Part shown: positions 25,688-34,409 of the stretch, piece after piece | Position numbering within the stretch: position 1 is the first letter of the stretch | Layout: each line of letters opens with the position of its first letter | Assembly (NCBI RefSeq): GCF_024213375.1 | Contig: NZ_JANAVJ010000003.1 | Location: 186,001-250,000, forward strand | Direction: 5' to 3' | Length of the DNA: 64,000 nt | DNA from: Paenibacillus sp. MZ04-78.2 | Lineage (GTDB): Bacteria > Bacillota > Bacilli > Paenibacillales > NBRC-103111 | Position numbers and translations under genes: made by a program | Notes under the pieces: model-generated | What the model saw: only the letters and a program-made list of their open reading frames with translations | Told to the model about the DNA's origin: nothing | The model's database searches: none

Positions 25688-25713
25688 AAAAAAACGCCGG
25701 CCTCAGGGACCGG
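25688..25713 (-). terminator. Terminator of lysA
   Basis: CCGG-based hairpin with an imperfect inner stem, followed on the minus strand by GTTTTTTTA, 19 nt past the lysA stop. Confidence 0.7.
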
Positions 25714-25731
25714 ACGTTCGCTCTCGCTCAT

Positions 25732-27066
25732 TTATAATGTTTTGACCGTCACTTGCCGCATCCGTTCGGGTACGACATCGTTGCCGAGCAAATGCTCGAA
25801 CGATTCGCGTTTGATCACGATATCGGCTTCGCCGTCCTTCACGAAAACGACGGCCGGCCGGCGAATCCGGTTATAGTTGCTTGACATCGCGTAGTTATAC
25901 GCCCCAGTGCAGGCGACGGCAAGCAAATCGCCCGAGCGCGCCAGAGGCAGACTGACGTCCCAAATGAGCATATCGCCGCTCTCGCAACACTTGCCTGCGA
26001 TGGATACGACCTCTTCGTCCGCTTCACTCGCCCGGTTCGCGAGCATGGCCTCATACTGCGCTTCGTACAGCGCCGGACGCGGATTGTCCGTCATCCCGCC
26101 GTCGACGGCAACGTATTTGCGCACGCCGGGAATATCCTTGTACGTGCCGATCGTGTACAGCGTCGTCCCAGCGTCGCCGACGATACTCCGGCCCGGCTCC
26201 GTCCAGATTTCGGGCAGCGGATAGCCGTTTTGGCCGAATTTCGTTTGAATCGCTTCGGTGATCGCCTGCACGTACTCGGCGACGGGCAGCGGCGAATCGC
26301 CATTGACATAACGGATGCCGAAGCCTCCGCCCAGATTGATGACCGGGAACGTCAGACCTAGCTGTTCCCGAATATGGACTGCGAAATCGGCGACTTTATC
26401 GACCGCAAGCCGGAAGCCGCCGACCTCGAAAATTTGCGAGCCGATGTGCGAATGAACGCCGAGCAGCTCGATATTCGGCAGCTCCGACGCTTCCTTGACC
26501 GCCTGCTCGGCCGCGCCGTTGGCCAGATCGAAGCCGAACTTCGAATCGGTCTGACCTGTCGATATATATTCATGCGTGTGAGCATCCACCCCCGGGGTGA
26601 TGCGCAGCAATACGTTGACTTTTTGCCGTTTATCTCCCGCAATGGCGTTCAGCATGTGCAGCTCGACGAAGTTATCGACGACGAAGCAGCCGATCTTGGC
26701 GTTAACCGCCATCTCAAGCTCTTGCGGCGTTTTGTTATTGCCGTGAAAATGAATCCGCTCGGCCGGAAATCCGGCTTCCAATGCGGTATACAATTCGCCG
26801 TCCGATACGACGTCCAGCGACATGCCCTCTTCCTCAACAATACGGCACATAGCCATAACGCAGAACGCTTTGCTGGCATATGCTACCTGAAACCGGAGGC
26901 CTGTAGCGCGAAAAGCTTGCACAAATTCGCGGCAGCGCTGACGGATCAATTGTTCGTCCATGACATACAGCGGTGTTCCGTAGCGCTCGGCTAAATCGAC
27001 TGTGTCGCAGCCGCCGATTTCCAGATGTCCCCTGTCGTTAATCTTGCTGGTGCCGTGTAAATACAT
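25732..27066 (-). CDS. lysA: Diaminopimelate decarboxylase
   Basis: 444 residues from ATG 27066 with AAGGAG upstream; the longer in-frame start lacks a site. PLP-dependent fold-III decarboxylase: the PLP lysine is in VAYASKAF, with HSHIGSQI, GGGFGIRY and the C-terminal GKCCESGDML. It makes L-lysine from meso-diaminopimelate, the last step of lysine synthesis. It follows the spoVA genes as in B. subtilis, but a terminator separates them. Confidence 0.97.
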   Translation of the reverse strand: MYLHGTSKINDRGHLEIGGCDTVDLAERYGTPLYVMDEQLIRQRCREFVQAFRATGLRFQVAYASKAFCVMAMCRIVEEEGMSLDVVSDGELYTALEAGFPAERIHFHGNNKTPQELEMAVNAKIGCFVVDNFVELHMLNAIAGDKRQKVNVLLRITPGVDAHTHEYISTGQTDSKFGFDLANGAAEQAVKEASELPNIELLGVHSHIGSQIFEVGGFRLAVDKVADFAVHIREQLGLTFPVINLGGGFGIRYVNGDSPLPVAEYVQAITEAIQTKFGQNGYPLPEIWTEPGRSIVGDAGTTLYTIGTYKDIPGVRKYVAVDGGMTDNPRPALYEAQYEAMLANRASEADEEVVSIAGKCCESGDMLIWDVSLPLARSGDLLAVACTGAYNYAMSSNYNRIRRPAVVFVKDGEADIVIKRESFEHLLGNDVVPERMRQVTVKTL

Positions 27067-27140
27067 CTTGTTCGACTCCTTCTCCCCATGAAAAGACATT
27101 ACTTTTAAAGTACCACAGACAAGCGCCAAAATACAATATG

Positions 27141-27175
27141 CAAAACACCCCTCCGAAGCTGGGCTTCAAAGGGGC
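27141..27175 (-). terminator. Terminator after spoVAF
   Basis: CCCCT-GAAGC / GCTTC-AGGGG hairpin with TGTTTTG on the minus strand, 28 nt past the spoVAF stop. Confidence 0.75.
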
Positions 27176-27202
27176 GCAGGGAACGAAAATGCTCTTGTAT
27201 GG

Positions 27203-29023
27203 TTAGCGCTGCGGCTGCCGGGTTCTATCCTTCGGCTTTGTCAGACTTAGGCGCGTTTTCATGGACAGAAACGGTGCTCTTACCAAAATATTCCCCATCG
27301 CGTTCACATTGAACGGAATAAACGGCCACAAATACGGGGTATTGTACGAGCGCTGCAGCGCCAGCATGAGCAGCAGTAAAGTGGAGCCGATGACGAAGCC
27401 CGGCACTTTGAAAACCGCAGCAATTACGAGCAAAACAAGTCGGCAAATGCGGTTCGCCAAGCTAAGCTCGTAGCTGGGGGTTGCAAACGTACCGACTGCG
27501 GCAACCGACAAGTACAAAATGATTTCGTTTGTAAACAACCCCGCCTTGACAGCCACTTCTCCTACCAAAATTGCCGCCACCAAGCCCATCGCGATCGCGA
27601 GCGGCGAAGGCGTATGTACGGCGGCCATCCGCATCAGGTCGATGCCGAGCTCCGCAACAAGAAACTGGCCGAGCAGCGGGATTCTCCCCGGCTTCTGCGG
27701 CCCGAGAAATTCAAGCCCCGCCGGCTTAAGCTCCGGCGATGTCACGATAAGCAGCCAAAGCGGCAGCAGAAAGAGCGACGCAGCGATGCCGATAAACCGC
27801 ACCCATCGGAGATAGGTGCCCACAATCGGCGTCTGACGGTATTCTTCCGCATGCTGCACATGGTGGAAAAACGTCGTCGGCAAAATCATAACCGAAGGGG
27901 ACGTATCGACAAACACGATGACATGGCCTTCCAGCAGGTGAGCCGCCACCACATCGGGACGCTCCGAATACCGGACCGACGGATACGGATTCCAGCTTTT
28001 TCCGACGATCGCTTCTTCCAGCTGTTTCTCGGCGAGCGGCACCCCGTCCACTTTCACTGCTTTGATTTTATCGCGGACGGATTCCACCAGCTTCATGTCG
28101 CAGATGTCTTGAATGTAACCAATGCAAACGTCGGTCTGCGTCCGTTTGCCGACCTGTGTAATCTCCAGCTTCAGCCGCGGGTCCCGCACTCTTCGGCGTA
28201 CTAACGTAACATTGGTAAGCAGCGTCTCGACAAAGCCGTCGCGAGAGCCCCGTACGACCCGTTCGAGCTCGGGCTCTTCGGTCGTGCGGGCAGGAAAGCT
28301 CTTGGCATCGACCAGCACGGCTTCGCGTTGACCCTCAAAGAAAAAGGCCGTGCCGCCCATCGCGACATTATCGATCGCTTCCTTCAGCTTGCAGGTCCGC
28401 TTCACCTGCACATGAGGAATCAGCGCCTCGTCGAACAAGCCGATAATATTGCGGCGCTTGCCCCCCTCCTGTCGATCGGACGGCTCTTCCTCATGGTCCG
28501 TTCTCCAGTTCCGGTAAGGTTTCCGGCGCTCCTCTGCCGGTTCCTGATGCTCCGCATCCCGGCGCACTTGGTCGACATAAGAAAGCCGTTCCAGAACTTC
28601 GGTCAGCACATAATCTTTAATGAACCCGTTATAGTAGAAAATCCCCGTTTTTTGTCCACCGAACACCATTTCGCGAAAGATGACGTCGAAGCTTTTGTTC
28701 AAGCCTACTTGCTCTTCCAACTGCCGCTTCAGACGGTCGAAATCCTCGGAAATTTCCGTGCTCTCCTTGAGCTCCCGCTCTTCCGCCGTCAACTGCGTTT
28801 CCTGACGCATCTTGCGCGACATTCCTGTTTCCGAATCGCCCGATTCGGTATCACGTTCCCTTCCGTCCTTCGCAGATGGCTCCTCTGGCTCGTCTGCCGA
28901 CAAGCTGCCGATAATATTGCCTTCCCGGTCAACGATCAATTTATCTTCATCCGGCGACTTGAAGCTGCGGAGCTTTTTCGTTTTCCCGCTTATTAATTTC
29001 GCGCGTTTGATTTGCTTGTTCAC
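27203..29023 (-). CDS. spoVAF: Spore protein SpoVAF (GerA-family)
   Basis: 606 residues, longer than the roughly 490 of B. subtilis SpoVAF. A charged N-terminal extension (about 1-100) precedes the GerA-like soluble domain and a C-terminal membrane domain of four to five spans with the conserved SPLAIAMGLVAAILVGEVAV and NTPYLWPFIPF. In B. subtilis SpoVAF sits in the spore inner membrane with GerA-type receptors. It follows spoVAB by 46 nt. Confidence 0.93.
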   Translation of the reverse strand: MNKQIKRAKLISGKTKKLRSFKSPDEDKLIVDREGNIIGSLSADEPEEPSAKDGRERDTESGDSETGMSRKMRQETQLTAEERELKESTEISEDFDRLKRQLEEQVGLNKSFDVIFREMVFGGQKTGIFYYNGFIKDYVLTEVLERLSYVDQVRRDAEHQEPAEERRKPYRNWRTDHEEEPSDRQEGGKRRNIIGLFDEALIPHVQVKRTCKLKEAIDNVAMGGTAFFFEGQREAVLVDAKSFPARTTEEPELERVVRGSRDGFVETLLTNVTLVRRRVRDPRLKLEITQVGKRTQTDVCIGYIQDICDMKLVESVRDKIKAVKVDGVPLAEKQLEEAIVGKSWNPYPSVRYSERPDVVAAHLLEGHVIVFVDTSPSVMILPTTFFHHVQHAEEYRQTPIVGTYLRWVRFIGIAASLFLLPLWLLIVTSPELKPAGLEFLGPQKPGRIPLLGQFLVAELGIDLMRMAAVHTPSPLAIAMGLVAAILVGEVAVKAGLFTNEIILYLSVAAVGTFATPSYELSLANRICRLVLLVIAAVFKVPGFVIGSTLLLLMLALQRSYNTPYLWPFIPFNVNAMGNILVRAPFLSMKTRLSLTKPKDRTRQPQR

Positions 29024-29069
29024 GCCCCTTCACCTCCCAGTGAATTTTACTGCGGCGCAGCTTCTGGCC

Positions 29070-29495
29070 TTACTGCACCAGCCCGAGCCAATCGATCAGC
29101 GAGCCGAGCACTTTCCCGAAAATCATCGCCATCAGCAGCCAGATCATGTACTCTTCCATCCGGATTCTTTTCGCCAAAATCGGCAGCACATTGATCACCT
29201 CGGTCAGCGCTGCCGCAAGCATTCCGACAAAGCAACCGGCGAACAGGCCGAGCAGCGAGGCGGATAACGGAAACAGCCGGAATTTCCATTGAAAGAAATC
29301 CGTCACCGTAAAAAAAACCGCACCGAGCACGACAGCGGCTTCGTATAAGCGGATCGACCGGTACGATCTGCTGATTTGCGCCAGCCTCGGTATGATGTCC
29401 AGCACCACCAGAAAGGCAACCATGCCGCTTCCCACCGCAATGCCTCCGGCCAAACCGACAAAAGCAAGCAGAAACCCGCTCAGCAGTCCGGTCAA
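29070..29495 (-). CDS. spoVAB: Stage V sporulation protein AB
   Basis: 141-residue membrane protein with about four spans, matching SpoVAB (FVGLAGGIAVGSG at the N-terminus). TTG start overlapping the spoVAA stop as TTGA, which implies coupled translation. SpoVA proteins form the channel for dipicolinic acid movement across the inner spore membrane. The usual next genes spoVAC, AD and AE are absent, and spoVAF follows directly. Confidence 0.93.
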   Translation of the reverse strand: MTGLLSGFLLAFVGLAGGIAVGSGMVAFLVVLDIIPRLAQISRSYRSIRLYEAAVVLGAVFFTVTDFFQWKFRLFPLSASLLGLFAGCFVGMLAAALTEVINVLPILAKRIRMEEYMIWLLMAMIFGKVLGSLIDWLGLVQ

Positions 29496-30133
29496 GGCGA
29501 TGGCTCCCGGTCCGGCGAGCGATTGATTTTGGCGTATTCCTCGGCGATGACATACTGGTTGACGTTTTCCTGGTACATGAACATTTCCACCTCCAACGGG
29601 CTCGGCTCCTCGTTGAATTTTTTCTTGAACAAATGATTGAAAAAGACGATCATCCCGATCCCGATGCCAAACGAATACGGAATTTGCAGCAGCAGCGGGC
29701 GCTCGGTCTGTTGGCCGGTGAGCAGCTTATAGATGCTCCGGTGAACTTCGGCCATACTGACGTCGGCGTGAAAGTTCATAATGGCCAGACCCGATCCGAC
29801 AAAAAGCAGCAGCCACACCAGAATGATGAGAACCTTGCTGGGAGGGCGCGTTTTGTCCGAAATTTCAACCAGCGTGTGCGGTTCGCCGAAATGCTCGATG
29901 GTCATGAACGGAAACCGCTCTTTGATTTTGCGCACGACCAGTATCATATCGATAAGCAGCAAGCTGCCGTCATGCTCTTTGGGGTGATACAATTCCAGCC
30001 CAAGCAGTTCGGCCTCGTATTCGGGCTCCGTCAGAAACACGGCAATGTGCCCGAGCCGAATCGGATCGCCGCGGCTGGCCCGCATCCGTTTGCGCAATCG
30101 GATGTACAGGGACGGAGCGGAAGCACGGTTCAT
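29492..30133 (-). CDS. spoVAA: Stage V sporulation protein AA
   Basis: 213 residues from ATG 30133 (AGGGAGG upstream). An N-terminal soluble domain (about 1-95, SLYIRLRKRMRASRGD at the front) precedes two membrane spans, typical of SpoVAA. First gene of the forespore operon; a CATACTA -10 promoter lies 33 nt upstream. Confidence 0.93.
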   Translation of the reverse strand: MNRASAPSLYIRLRKRMRASRGDPIRLGHIAVFLTEPEYEAELLGLELYHPKEHDGSLLLIDMILVVRKIKERFPFMTIEHFGEPHTLVEISDKTRPPSKVLIILVWLLLFVGSGLAIMNFHADVSMAEVHRSIYKLLTGQQTERPLLLQIPYSFGIGIGMIVFFNHLFKKKFNEEPSPLEVEMFMYQENVNQYVIAEEYAKINRSPDREPSP

Positions 30134-30165
30134 CTCCGAATCCTCCCTTACCATGCATTTAACGG

Positions 30166-30195
30166 TAGTATGAATATTTACGCATGACGGTAAAC
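30166..30195 (-). promoter_or_regulatory. Forespore (sigma-G/sigma-F) promoter of the spoVA operon
   Basis: On the minus strand GTTTA (30191-30195), 18-nt spacer, CATACTA (30166-30172). The -10 is the exact sigma-G consensus, and spoVA is sigma-G-controlled in B. subtilis. Confidence 0.7.
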
Positions 30196-30249
30196 GTCCC
30201 GGACTTTGGCAAAAATTTCACTGGGAGCCGAAGAATAAAGGAAAGCGAC

Positions 30250-30278
30250 TTGACAAACAGTAAGAGAAAGAACAAGAT
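30250..30278 (+). promoter_or_regulatory. Sigma-A-like promoter of the DUF378 gene
   Basis: TTGACA (30250-30255), 17-nt spacer, CAAGAT (30273-30278). Good -35, weak -10. Confidence 0.45.
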
Positions 30279-30313
30279 CACCCAAACTTTTCTTAGAGGA
30301 AGGTGTCGAGCAG

Positions 30314-30529
30314 ATGAGAAAAACGGCTTTAACGCTCGTGATTATCGGGGCTTTAAACTGGCTGTTGGTCGGTTTGTTTCAATGGGACTTGGTTGCCGCC
30401 CTGTTCGGAGGCGATGCCCATCGGGTATCTTCCGGCTTAAGCCGAATTATCTATACCTTGGTCGGTTTGGCGGGGCTGTACTGCATCGCCTTGCTGTTCC
30501 GCGACAACGATAGAGCCCGCGCCCAGTAA
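30314..30529 (+). CDS. DUF378 small membrane protein
   Basis: 71 residues with two transmembrane helices and the typical DUF378 start (TALTLVIIGALNWLLVGLF) ending in a short charged tail. Function unknown in the family. One of few plus-strand genes here, lying between spoVAA and sigF with its own promoter and terminator. GAGGAAGG lies upstream of the ATG. Confidence 0.88.
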   Translation: MRKTALTLVIIGALNWLLVGLFQWDLVAALFGGDAHRVSSGLSRIIYTLVGLAGLYCIALLFRDNDRARAQ

Positions 30530-30555
30530 CGGCAAACTGTCCTCAAGAACGCGCC

Positions 30556-30588
30556 AAGAGGACGAGAGGGTTCGCTCGTTCTCTTTTT
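30556..30588 (+). terminator. Terminator of the DUF378 gene
   Basis: AAGAG / CTCTT outside and ACGAG / CTCGT inside, then TTTTT, 27 nt past the stop. Confidence 0.75.
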
Positions 30589-30604
30589 AGGTCGTAATGA
30601 AAAC

Positions 30605-30644
30605 AGCTCCCCGTCGATTCCCGCAAGAGGAATCTCGGAGAGCT
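30605..30644 (-). terminator. Terminator of the spoIIA operon
   Basis: A long imperfect stem (AGCTCTCC..GATTCC / GGGAATC..GGGGAGCT) followed on the minus strand by GTTTTC, 17 nt past sigF. Confidence 0.7.
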
Positions 30645-30661
30645 TATTTAGGCAGGGTAGT

Positions 30662-31417
30662 TTATTGGGCAATTTGATCCTTGATCGACTGCAAGATTTT
30701 TTTCTCCAGCCGCGAGACCTGCACCTGGGAAATGCCAAGCCTGCTGGCCACCTCGGACTGCGTCTGATCCCTGAAATAACGAAGATATACGATCAAGCGC
30801 TCCCGTTCGTTCAACGCGCCGATCGCCTCATTGAGCGCCAGCTTGTCGAACCACTTGTCTCCGCCCTCGTCCGCGATCTGGTCCATCAAGGTGATCGGGT
30901 CGCCATCGTTTTCAAAAACGGTTTCATGGATCGAGGACAAAGGCTTGTTCGCTTCTTGAGCGAAGACGACCTCCTCCGGCGTGATTTGAAGCTCCTCCGC
31001 CACTTCCTTGATCGTCGGCAGCCGGCCATTCCGTTTCGAAAGCTCGTCCTTCGTCTTGCGGATTTTGTTGGCCAGCTCCTTAAGCGAACGGCTAACCTTA
31101 AGCGTTCCGTCATCGCGCAGAAAACGCTGGATCTCCCCGATGATCATCGGGACCGCATACGTTGAAAACTTCACATCATACGACAAGTCAAACTTATCCA
31201 CCGACTTGAGCAGTCCGATGCAGCCGATCTGAAACAAGTCCTCGGCTTCGTAGCCCCGGTTAAGAAACCGCTGCACCACCGACCAGACCAGACGGATGTT
31301 GCATTGCACCAGCGTATCTCTCGCCACGGTGTCGCCGGACTGGCTAAGCGCAATCAATCGTTTGACTTCGCTATCATCCAAATAGCTGTGTGAGGCGTGC
31401 TTCAAATCTACATCCAT
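30662..31417 (-). CDS. sigF: Forespore sigma factor SigF
   Basis: 251 residues with sigma regions 2 (NRGYEAEDLFQIGCIGLLK), 3 and 4 (helix-turn-helix SEVASRLGISQVQVSRLEKK). First compartment-specific sigma factor of the forespore. Last gene of spoIIAA-spoIIAB-sigF, 12 nt after spoIIAB; its activity is held by SpoIIAB and freed by SpoIIAA. Confidence 0.97.
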   Translation of the reverse strand: MDVDLKHASHSYLDDSEVKRLIALSQSGDTVARDTLVQCNIRLVWSVVQRFLNRGYEAEDLFQIGCIGLLKSVDKFDLSYDVKFSTYAVPMIIGEIQRFLRDDGTLKVSRSLKELANKIRKTKDELSKRNGRLPTIKEVAEELQITPEEVVFAQEANKPLSSIHETVFENDGDPITLMDQIADEGGDKWFDKLALNEAIGALNERERLIVYLRYFRDQTQSEVASRLGISQVQVSRLEKKILQSIKDQIAQ

Positions 31418-31429
31418 GAGATCAGACCC

Positions 31430-31876
31430 CTAATTGAAAAGAGCTTTTTTCGATTCGATTCGCTTCTTCATTCTAATCGTGGTGCCTGTGCCTAAGGTTG
31501 TCGTCACTTCGATCGCATCCATGAAATTTTCCATAATCGTAAAACCCATGCCGGACCGCTCCAGCTCCGGCTTCGACGTATAAAGCGGCTGCTTGGCCAA
31601 ATCCAGATCCTCGATCCCCGCTCCATCGTCCGTCACGGTAATAAAAACCGTATCCCCTTCGAGCTCGGCTGTAATCGTGACCATCCCGTTCGGGCGGTTG
31701 TCGTAGCCGTGAATGATGGAGTTCGTTACCGCTTCGGACACGACCGTCTTGATATCCGTCAATTCATCAAGCGTCGGGTCCAACTGCGATACGAAAGCGG
31801 CGACGGTGACACGGGCGAACGATTCGTTCTCGGAGCGGCTGGCAAACTTCAGCGTCATAATGTTTCGTTCACTCAT
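31430..31876 (-). CDS. spoIIAB: Anti-sigma F factor / protein kinase SpoIIAB
   Basis: 148 residues, GHKL-type ATPase/kinase: N-box [12 protein letters not shown]1 box DDGAGI and G2-region GMGFTIM. It binds SigF and phosphorylates SpoIIAA. Start ATG 31876 has GGAGG upstream and overlaps the spoIIAA stop as ATGA. Confidence 0.97.
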   Translation of the reverse strand: MSERNIMTLKFASRSENESFARVTVAAFVSQLDPTLDELTDIKTVVSEAVTNSIIHGYDNRPNGMVTITAELEGDTVFITVTDDGAGIEDLDLAKQPLYTSKPELERSGMGFTIMENFMDAIEVTTTLGTGTTIRMKKRIESKKALFN

Positions 31877-32226
31877 AGGGCGACCTCCAGACTTTGCAGC
31901 GCTTTTCTTTCGTTATCCTGAATCGATAAGATTTTGAACAGCCCGGACATTTCAAGAAGCCGGTACACGGCGGGATTCAGGTCGCAGACGACCATTTTGC
32001 CGCCGCGCGCCGTAATCTGCTTGTAGCGGCCCAGAATGACGCCGAGGCCGGAGCTGTCCATGAAGGTCAGCTCCTTGAAGCTCATAATGATGTGGTTGAC
32101 GTTTCCACGCATGACCGCCTCTTCCATCCGCGTTTTGACCGTGTCCGCCGTATGATGGTCCAGCTCTCCCTGAAGCCTGACGATCAGCGTTTGGCGGTAA
32201 TGTTCGAGTTCGATTTGCAGACTCAA
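31873..32226 (-). CDS. spoIIAA: Anti-sigma F factor antagonist SpoIIAA
   Basis: 117 residues from TTG 32226, STAS domain with phosphorylatable Ser58 in FMDSSGLG. The TTG is chosen because AAGGAG lies 8 nt upstream, the length equals B. subtilis SpoIIAA, and the Ser falls at 58 as there. An ATG at 32259 has a poor site and would overlap a possible sigma-H promoter. Dephosphorylated SpoIIAA releases SigF from SpoIIAB. Confidence 0.94.
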   Translation of the reverse strand: MSLQIELEHYRQTLIVRLQGELDHHTADTVKTRMEEAVMRGNVNHIIMSFKELTFMDSSGLGVILGRYKQITARGGKMVVCDLNPAVYRLLEMSGLFKILSIQDNERKALQSLEVAL

Positions 32227-32257
32227 GCTGCTCACTCCTTCCCGTTCATGCACACTC

Positions 32258-32285
32258 ATTTCTACGTGAAGGAATCCTTTTCCTG
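32258..32285 (-). promoter_or_regulatory. Weak candidate sigma-H promoter of the spoIIA operon
   Basis: Minus-strand CAGGAAAA (about 32278-32285) and GTAGAAAT (32258-32265) resemble AGGAWWT / GAAT of sigma-H, but spacing and -10 are imperfect. The position, just before the TTG start and after the dacF terminator, is right for the known sigma-H promoter. Confidence 0.35.
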
Positions 32286-32356
32286 CCCCCCGACAAAACT
32301 AGAAGAAATGCGCTATAACTAGAACAAAAGCGACAGAAAGCGCAGCGGAATAGCGC

Positions 32357-32394
32357 AAAATCCCCGCGGCGGCGTAGGCTGTATCTGCGGGGAT
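32357..32394 (-). terminator. Terminator of dacF
   Basis: ATCCCCGC / GCGGGGAT stem with TTTTG tail on the minus strand, 33 nt past dacF. It insulates dacF from spoIIA. Confidence 0.8.
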
Positions 32395-32426
32395 CATGCT
32401 GTGTATGTCAGGCCGGCGGCTGTTCT

Positions 32427-33605
32427 TCAATCCAAGAACAACATCCGCTTCGCCGTTCGTTTCGTCAAGGTCCACCAGCCGGCTTTTTTCACATTCACGG
32501 GCGCTTCCAGCGCGAATTCGGTCAATACGTGATCGCCTTTGTACACGACGATTTTCCCGATCGAATCCCCGGCCGCAATCGGCGCTTTCAAATCCGTCCG
32601 CAGCTGGACTTCATGGCGGATTCCGTCAGCCGCTTCCCCTTTTTTGAGCAGCACGCTGTACGGATGTGTAGCCGTCAACGGTACGACCGGCACCTCGCCT
32701 TTGCCGATTCTCAATTCGCCAAGCGATTCTCCGGTCTTGTAGATCGGATGATTCGTATATTGCGAGAACGCATAATCGAACATCCGTGTGATTTCCGCAT
32801 TGCGCGTTTTGGTATCCGGTTCGCCCATGACTACAGAAATGACGCGCAGATTGTCGCGTTTCGCCGTTGCCGACAAACAAAATTTCGCTTCACTCGTATA
32901 GCCGGTTTTCAAGCCGTCCGCCCCCGAATAGAAGCGCACAAGCTTGTTCGTATTGACGAGCCAAAACGGCTTAGGTGATTCCTTGCGCAAATAGTCTTGG
33001 TACAAGCCGGTATACTGGGTAATCTGTTCGTGCTTAAGCAATTCTTTGGACATCAGCGCAATATCGTAGGCGGAAGAGTAATGTTTTTCGGCAGGCAGTC
33101 CGTTCGGATTGACAAAATGGGTATTTTTCATTCCCAGCTGAGCGGCACGCTCGTTCATCATCTGAACGAACGCTTGCTCCGTACCTGCAATTTTCTCCGC
33201 CATCGCCACCGATGCGTCGTTGCCGGAAGCCATGGCGATGCCTTTCAGCATATCGCGCACCGTCATTTCCTCGCCGACTTCCAGAAAAATCTGCGAACCG
33301 CCCATGGAAGCGGCGTATTCGCTTGTCCGCACCTTCTCGTCCAGCTTGATTTTGCCTTGGTCCATCGCTTCCATAATAAGCAGCATCGTCATAATTTTCG
33401 TGATGCTGGCCGGGGGATGCCTGGCATCTTTGTTTTTGTCGTGAATGACCGTGCCGGAATCCGCGTCGATGATCACGGAAGATACGGCATTCGGAGCCAG
33501 CTCAACCGGCTGCGCCCTTTTCGCTTCCTCCGCCATCGCGGGCGGCAGCGCGACCAGCAGCAGAAGCTGGAGGCAAATCGACCACTTGATCACTTTGCTG
33601 ATCAT
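32427..33605 (-). CDS. dacF: Sporulation D-alanyl-D-alanine carboxypeptidase DacF
   Basis: 392 residues from ATG 33605 (GGAGGGG upstream). Signal peptide ends near PPAMAEE. Active-site motifs S67-I-T-K70, S127-G-N and K233-T-G are all present, with a C-terminal beta domain and amphipathic anchor. In B. subtilis it is a forespore enzyme that, with DacB, limits cortex cross-linking. Upstream of spoIIA as in B. subtilis. It shares domain layout with the dacB product at 12674. Confidence 0.95.
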   Translation of the reverse strand: MISKVIKWSICLQLLLLVALPPAMAEEAKRAQPVELAPNAVSSVIIDADSGTVIHDKNKDARHPPASITKIMTMLLIMEAMDQGKIKLDEKVRTSEYAASMGGSQIFLEVGEEMTVRDMLKGIAMASGNDASVAMAEKIAGTEQAFVQMMNERAAQLGMKNTHFVNPNGLPAEKHYSSAYDIALMSKELLKHEQITQYTGLYQDYLRKESPKPFWLVNTNKLVRFYSGADGLKTGYTSEAKFCLSATAKRDNLRVISVVMGEPDTKTRNAEITRMFDYAFSQYTNHPIYKTGESLGELRIGKGEVPVVPLTATHPYSVLLKKGEAADGIRHEVQLRTDLKAPIAAGDSIGKIVVYKGDHVLTEFALEAPVNVKKAGWWTLTKRTAKRMLFLD

Positions 33606-33696
33606 AACCCTATTCTCCCCTCCTGTCGGAGCTCGATTGTAGGTACTGGTATTCAGTGTTGACGAATCCGAAATAAAATATTCCAAAACAGGAAAA

Positions 33697-33730
33697 CAAC
33701 CAGCCGGGAAGCATGCTCAACCCCGGCTGG
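33697..33730 (-). terminator. Terminator of the YhcN/YlaJ gene
   Basis: 9-bp stem CCAGCCGGG / CCCGGCTGG (33700-33730) with TTGTTTT on the minus strand, 30 nt past the stop. Confidence 0.85.
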
Positions 33731-33759
33731 CAATGACATTCGCGCTGGAGGATGCGGCT

Positions 33760-34287
33760 CTAATGCGCGGTCGGGAACACGCGGCGCACCAAATCCGCAA
33801 ACCCTTGCACAAATCCACCGACCGGACGTCCGGCACGCACATCCGCTATATACGTATTGACACGCCCGACAAAATCCGGATTGACGGATACGTAGACGCG
33901 CTGTACGTTCGCATCCACCGCTCGGACTTTCCCGCCGATGCGATTTTCAACATCCTGCGTCAGCGTCTGGTTAGGTTTCAGCACGGATGCTACATAAGCT
34001 GTACGGTCGGTAACAAGCACATTTGCCGAATGGACTTCCGGCACCTCGGAGACAATTTTGGTGGCTGCTGCATCTGCGATATCAATTTTTCCGGCGGTGC
34101 TTTGATACGGCTGAGCCCCCTGATTCGTTCCCTGCTGTGCGTGATGCGTTTGTTGTTGGGTTTGCTGTTGGGTTTGGGCAGCCTGCTGCTGCATGCGCGC
34201 CTGCTGCCTGTTCGTGCAGCCGACAGCCAGGACGGCGACGCAGCCAAGCACGACCGAGGCGCGGACCCATAGTTTCACGTTGTTCAT
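33760..34287 (-). CDS. YhcN/YlaJ-family sporulation lipoprotein
   Basis: 175 residues from ATG 34287 (AGGAGG upstream). Lipoprotein signal with lipobox VLAVGC, then a Gln-rich low-complexity linker (QQQ/THH/NQG) and the YhcN/YlaJ domain with VYVSVNPDFVGRVN. Family members are forespore inner-membrane lipoproteins tied to spore outgrowth or germination. A sigma-G promoter lies upstream. YhcN versus YlaJ cannot be settled by eye. Confidence 0.9.
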   Translation of the reverse strand: MNNVKLWVRASVVLGCVAVLAVGCTNRQQARMQQQAAQTQQQTQQQTHHAQQGTNQGAQPYQSTAGKIDIADAAATKIVSEVPEVHSANVLVTDRTAYVASVLKPNQTLTQDVENRIGGKVRAVDANVQRVYVSVNPDFVGRVNTYIADVRAGRPVGGFVQGFADLVRRVFPTAH

Positions 34288-34323
34288 CGTTGTTTCAGCC
34301 TCCTGTGGGTGATTATCCGTCTT

Positions 34324-34354
34324 TAGTATGCTTACTCCCATCGTTTGGCATGCA
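34324..34354 (-). promoter_or_regulatory. Sigma-G-type promoter of the YhcN/YlaJ gene
   Basis: Minus-strand TGCATG (34349-34354), 18-nt spacer, CATACTA (34324-34330), 37 nt before the ATG. Confidence 0.72.
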
Positions 34355-34363
34355 CGCAAAGAA

Positions 34364-34385
34364 GCCCGGGACGAAAATCCCGGGC
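34364..34385 (-). terminator. Terminator of pdp
   Basis: GCCCGGGA / TCCCGGGC stem with CTTCTTTG tail on the minus strand, 24 nt past the stop. Confidence 0.75.
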
Positions 34386-34409
34386 ATTCATGTAGCGATT
34401 ACCAGCTTA

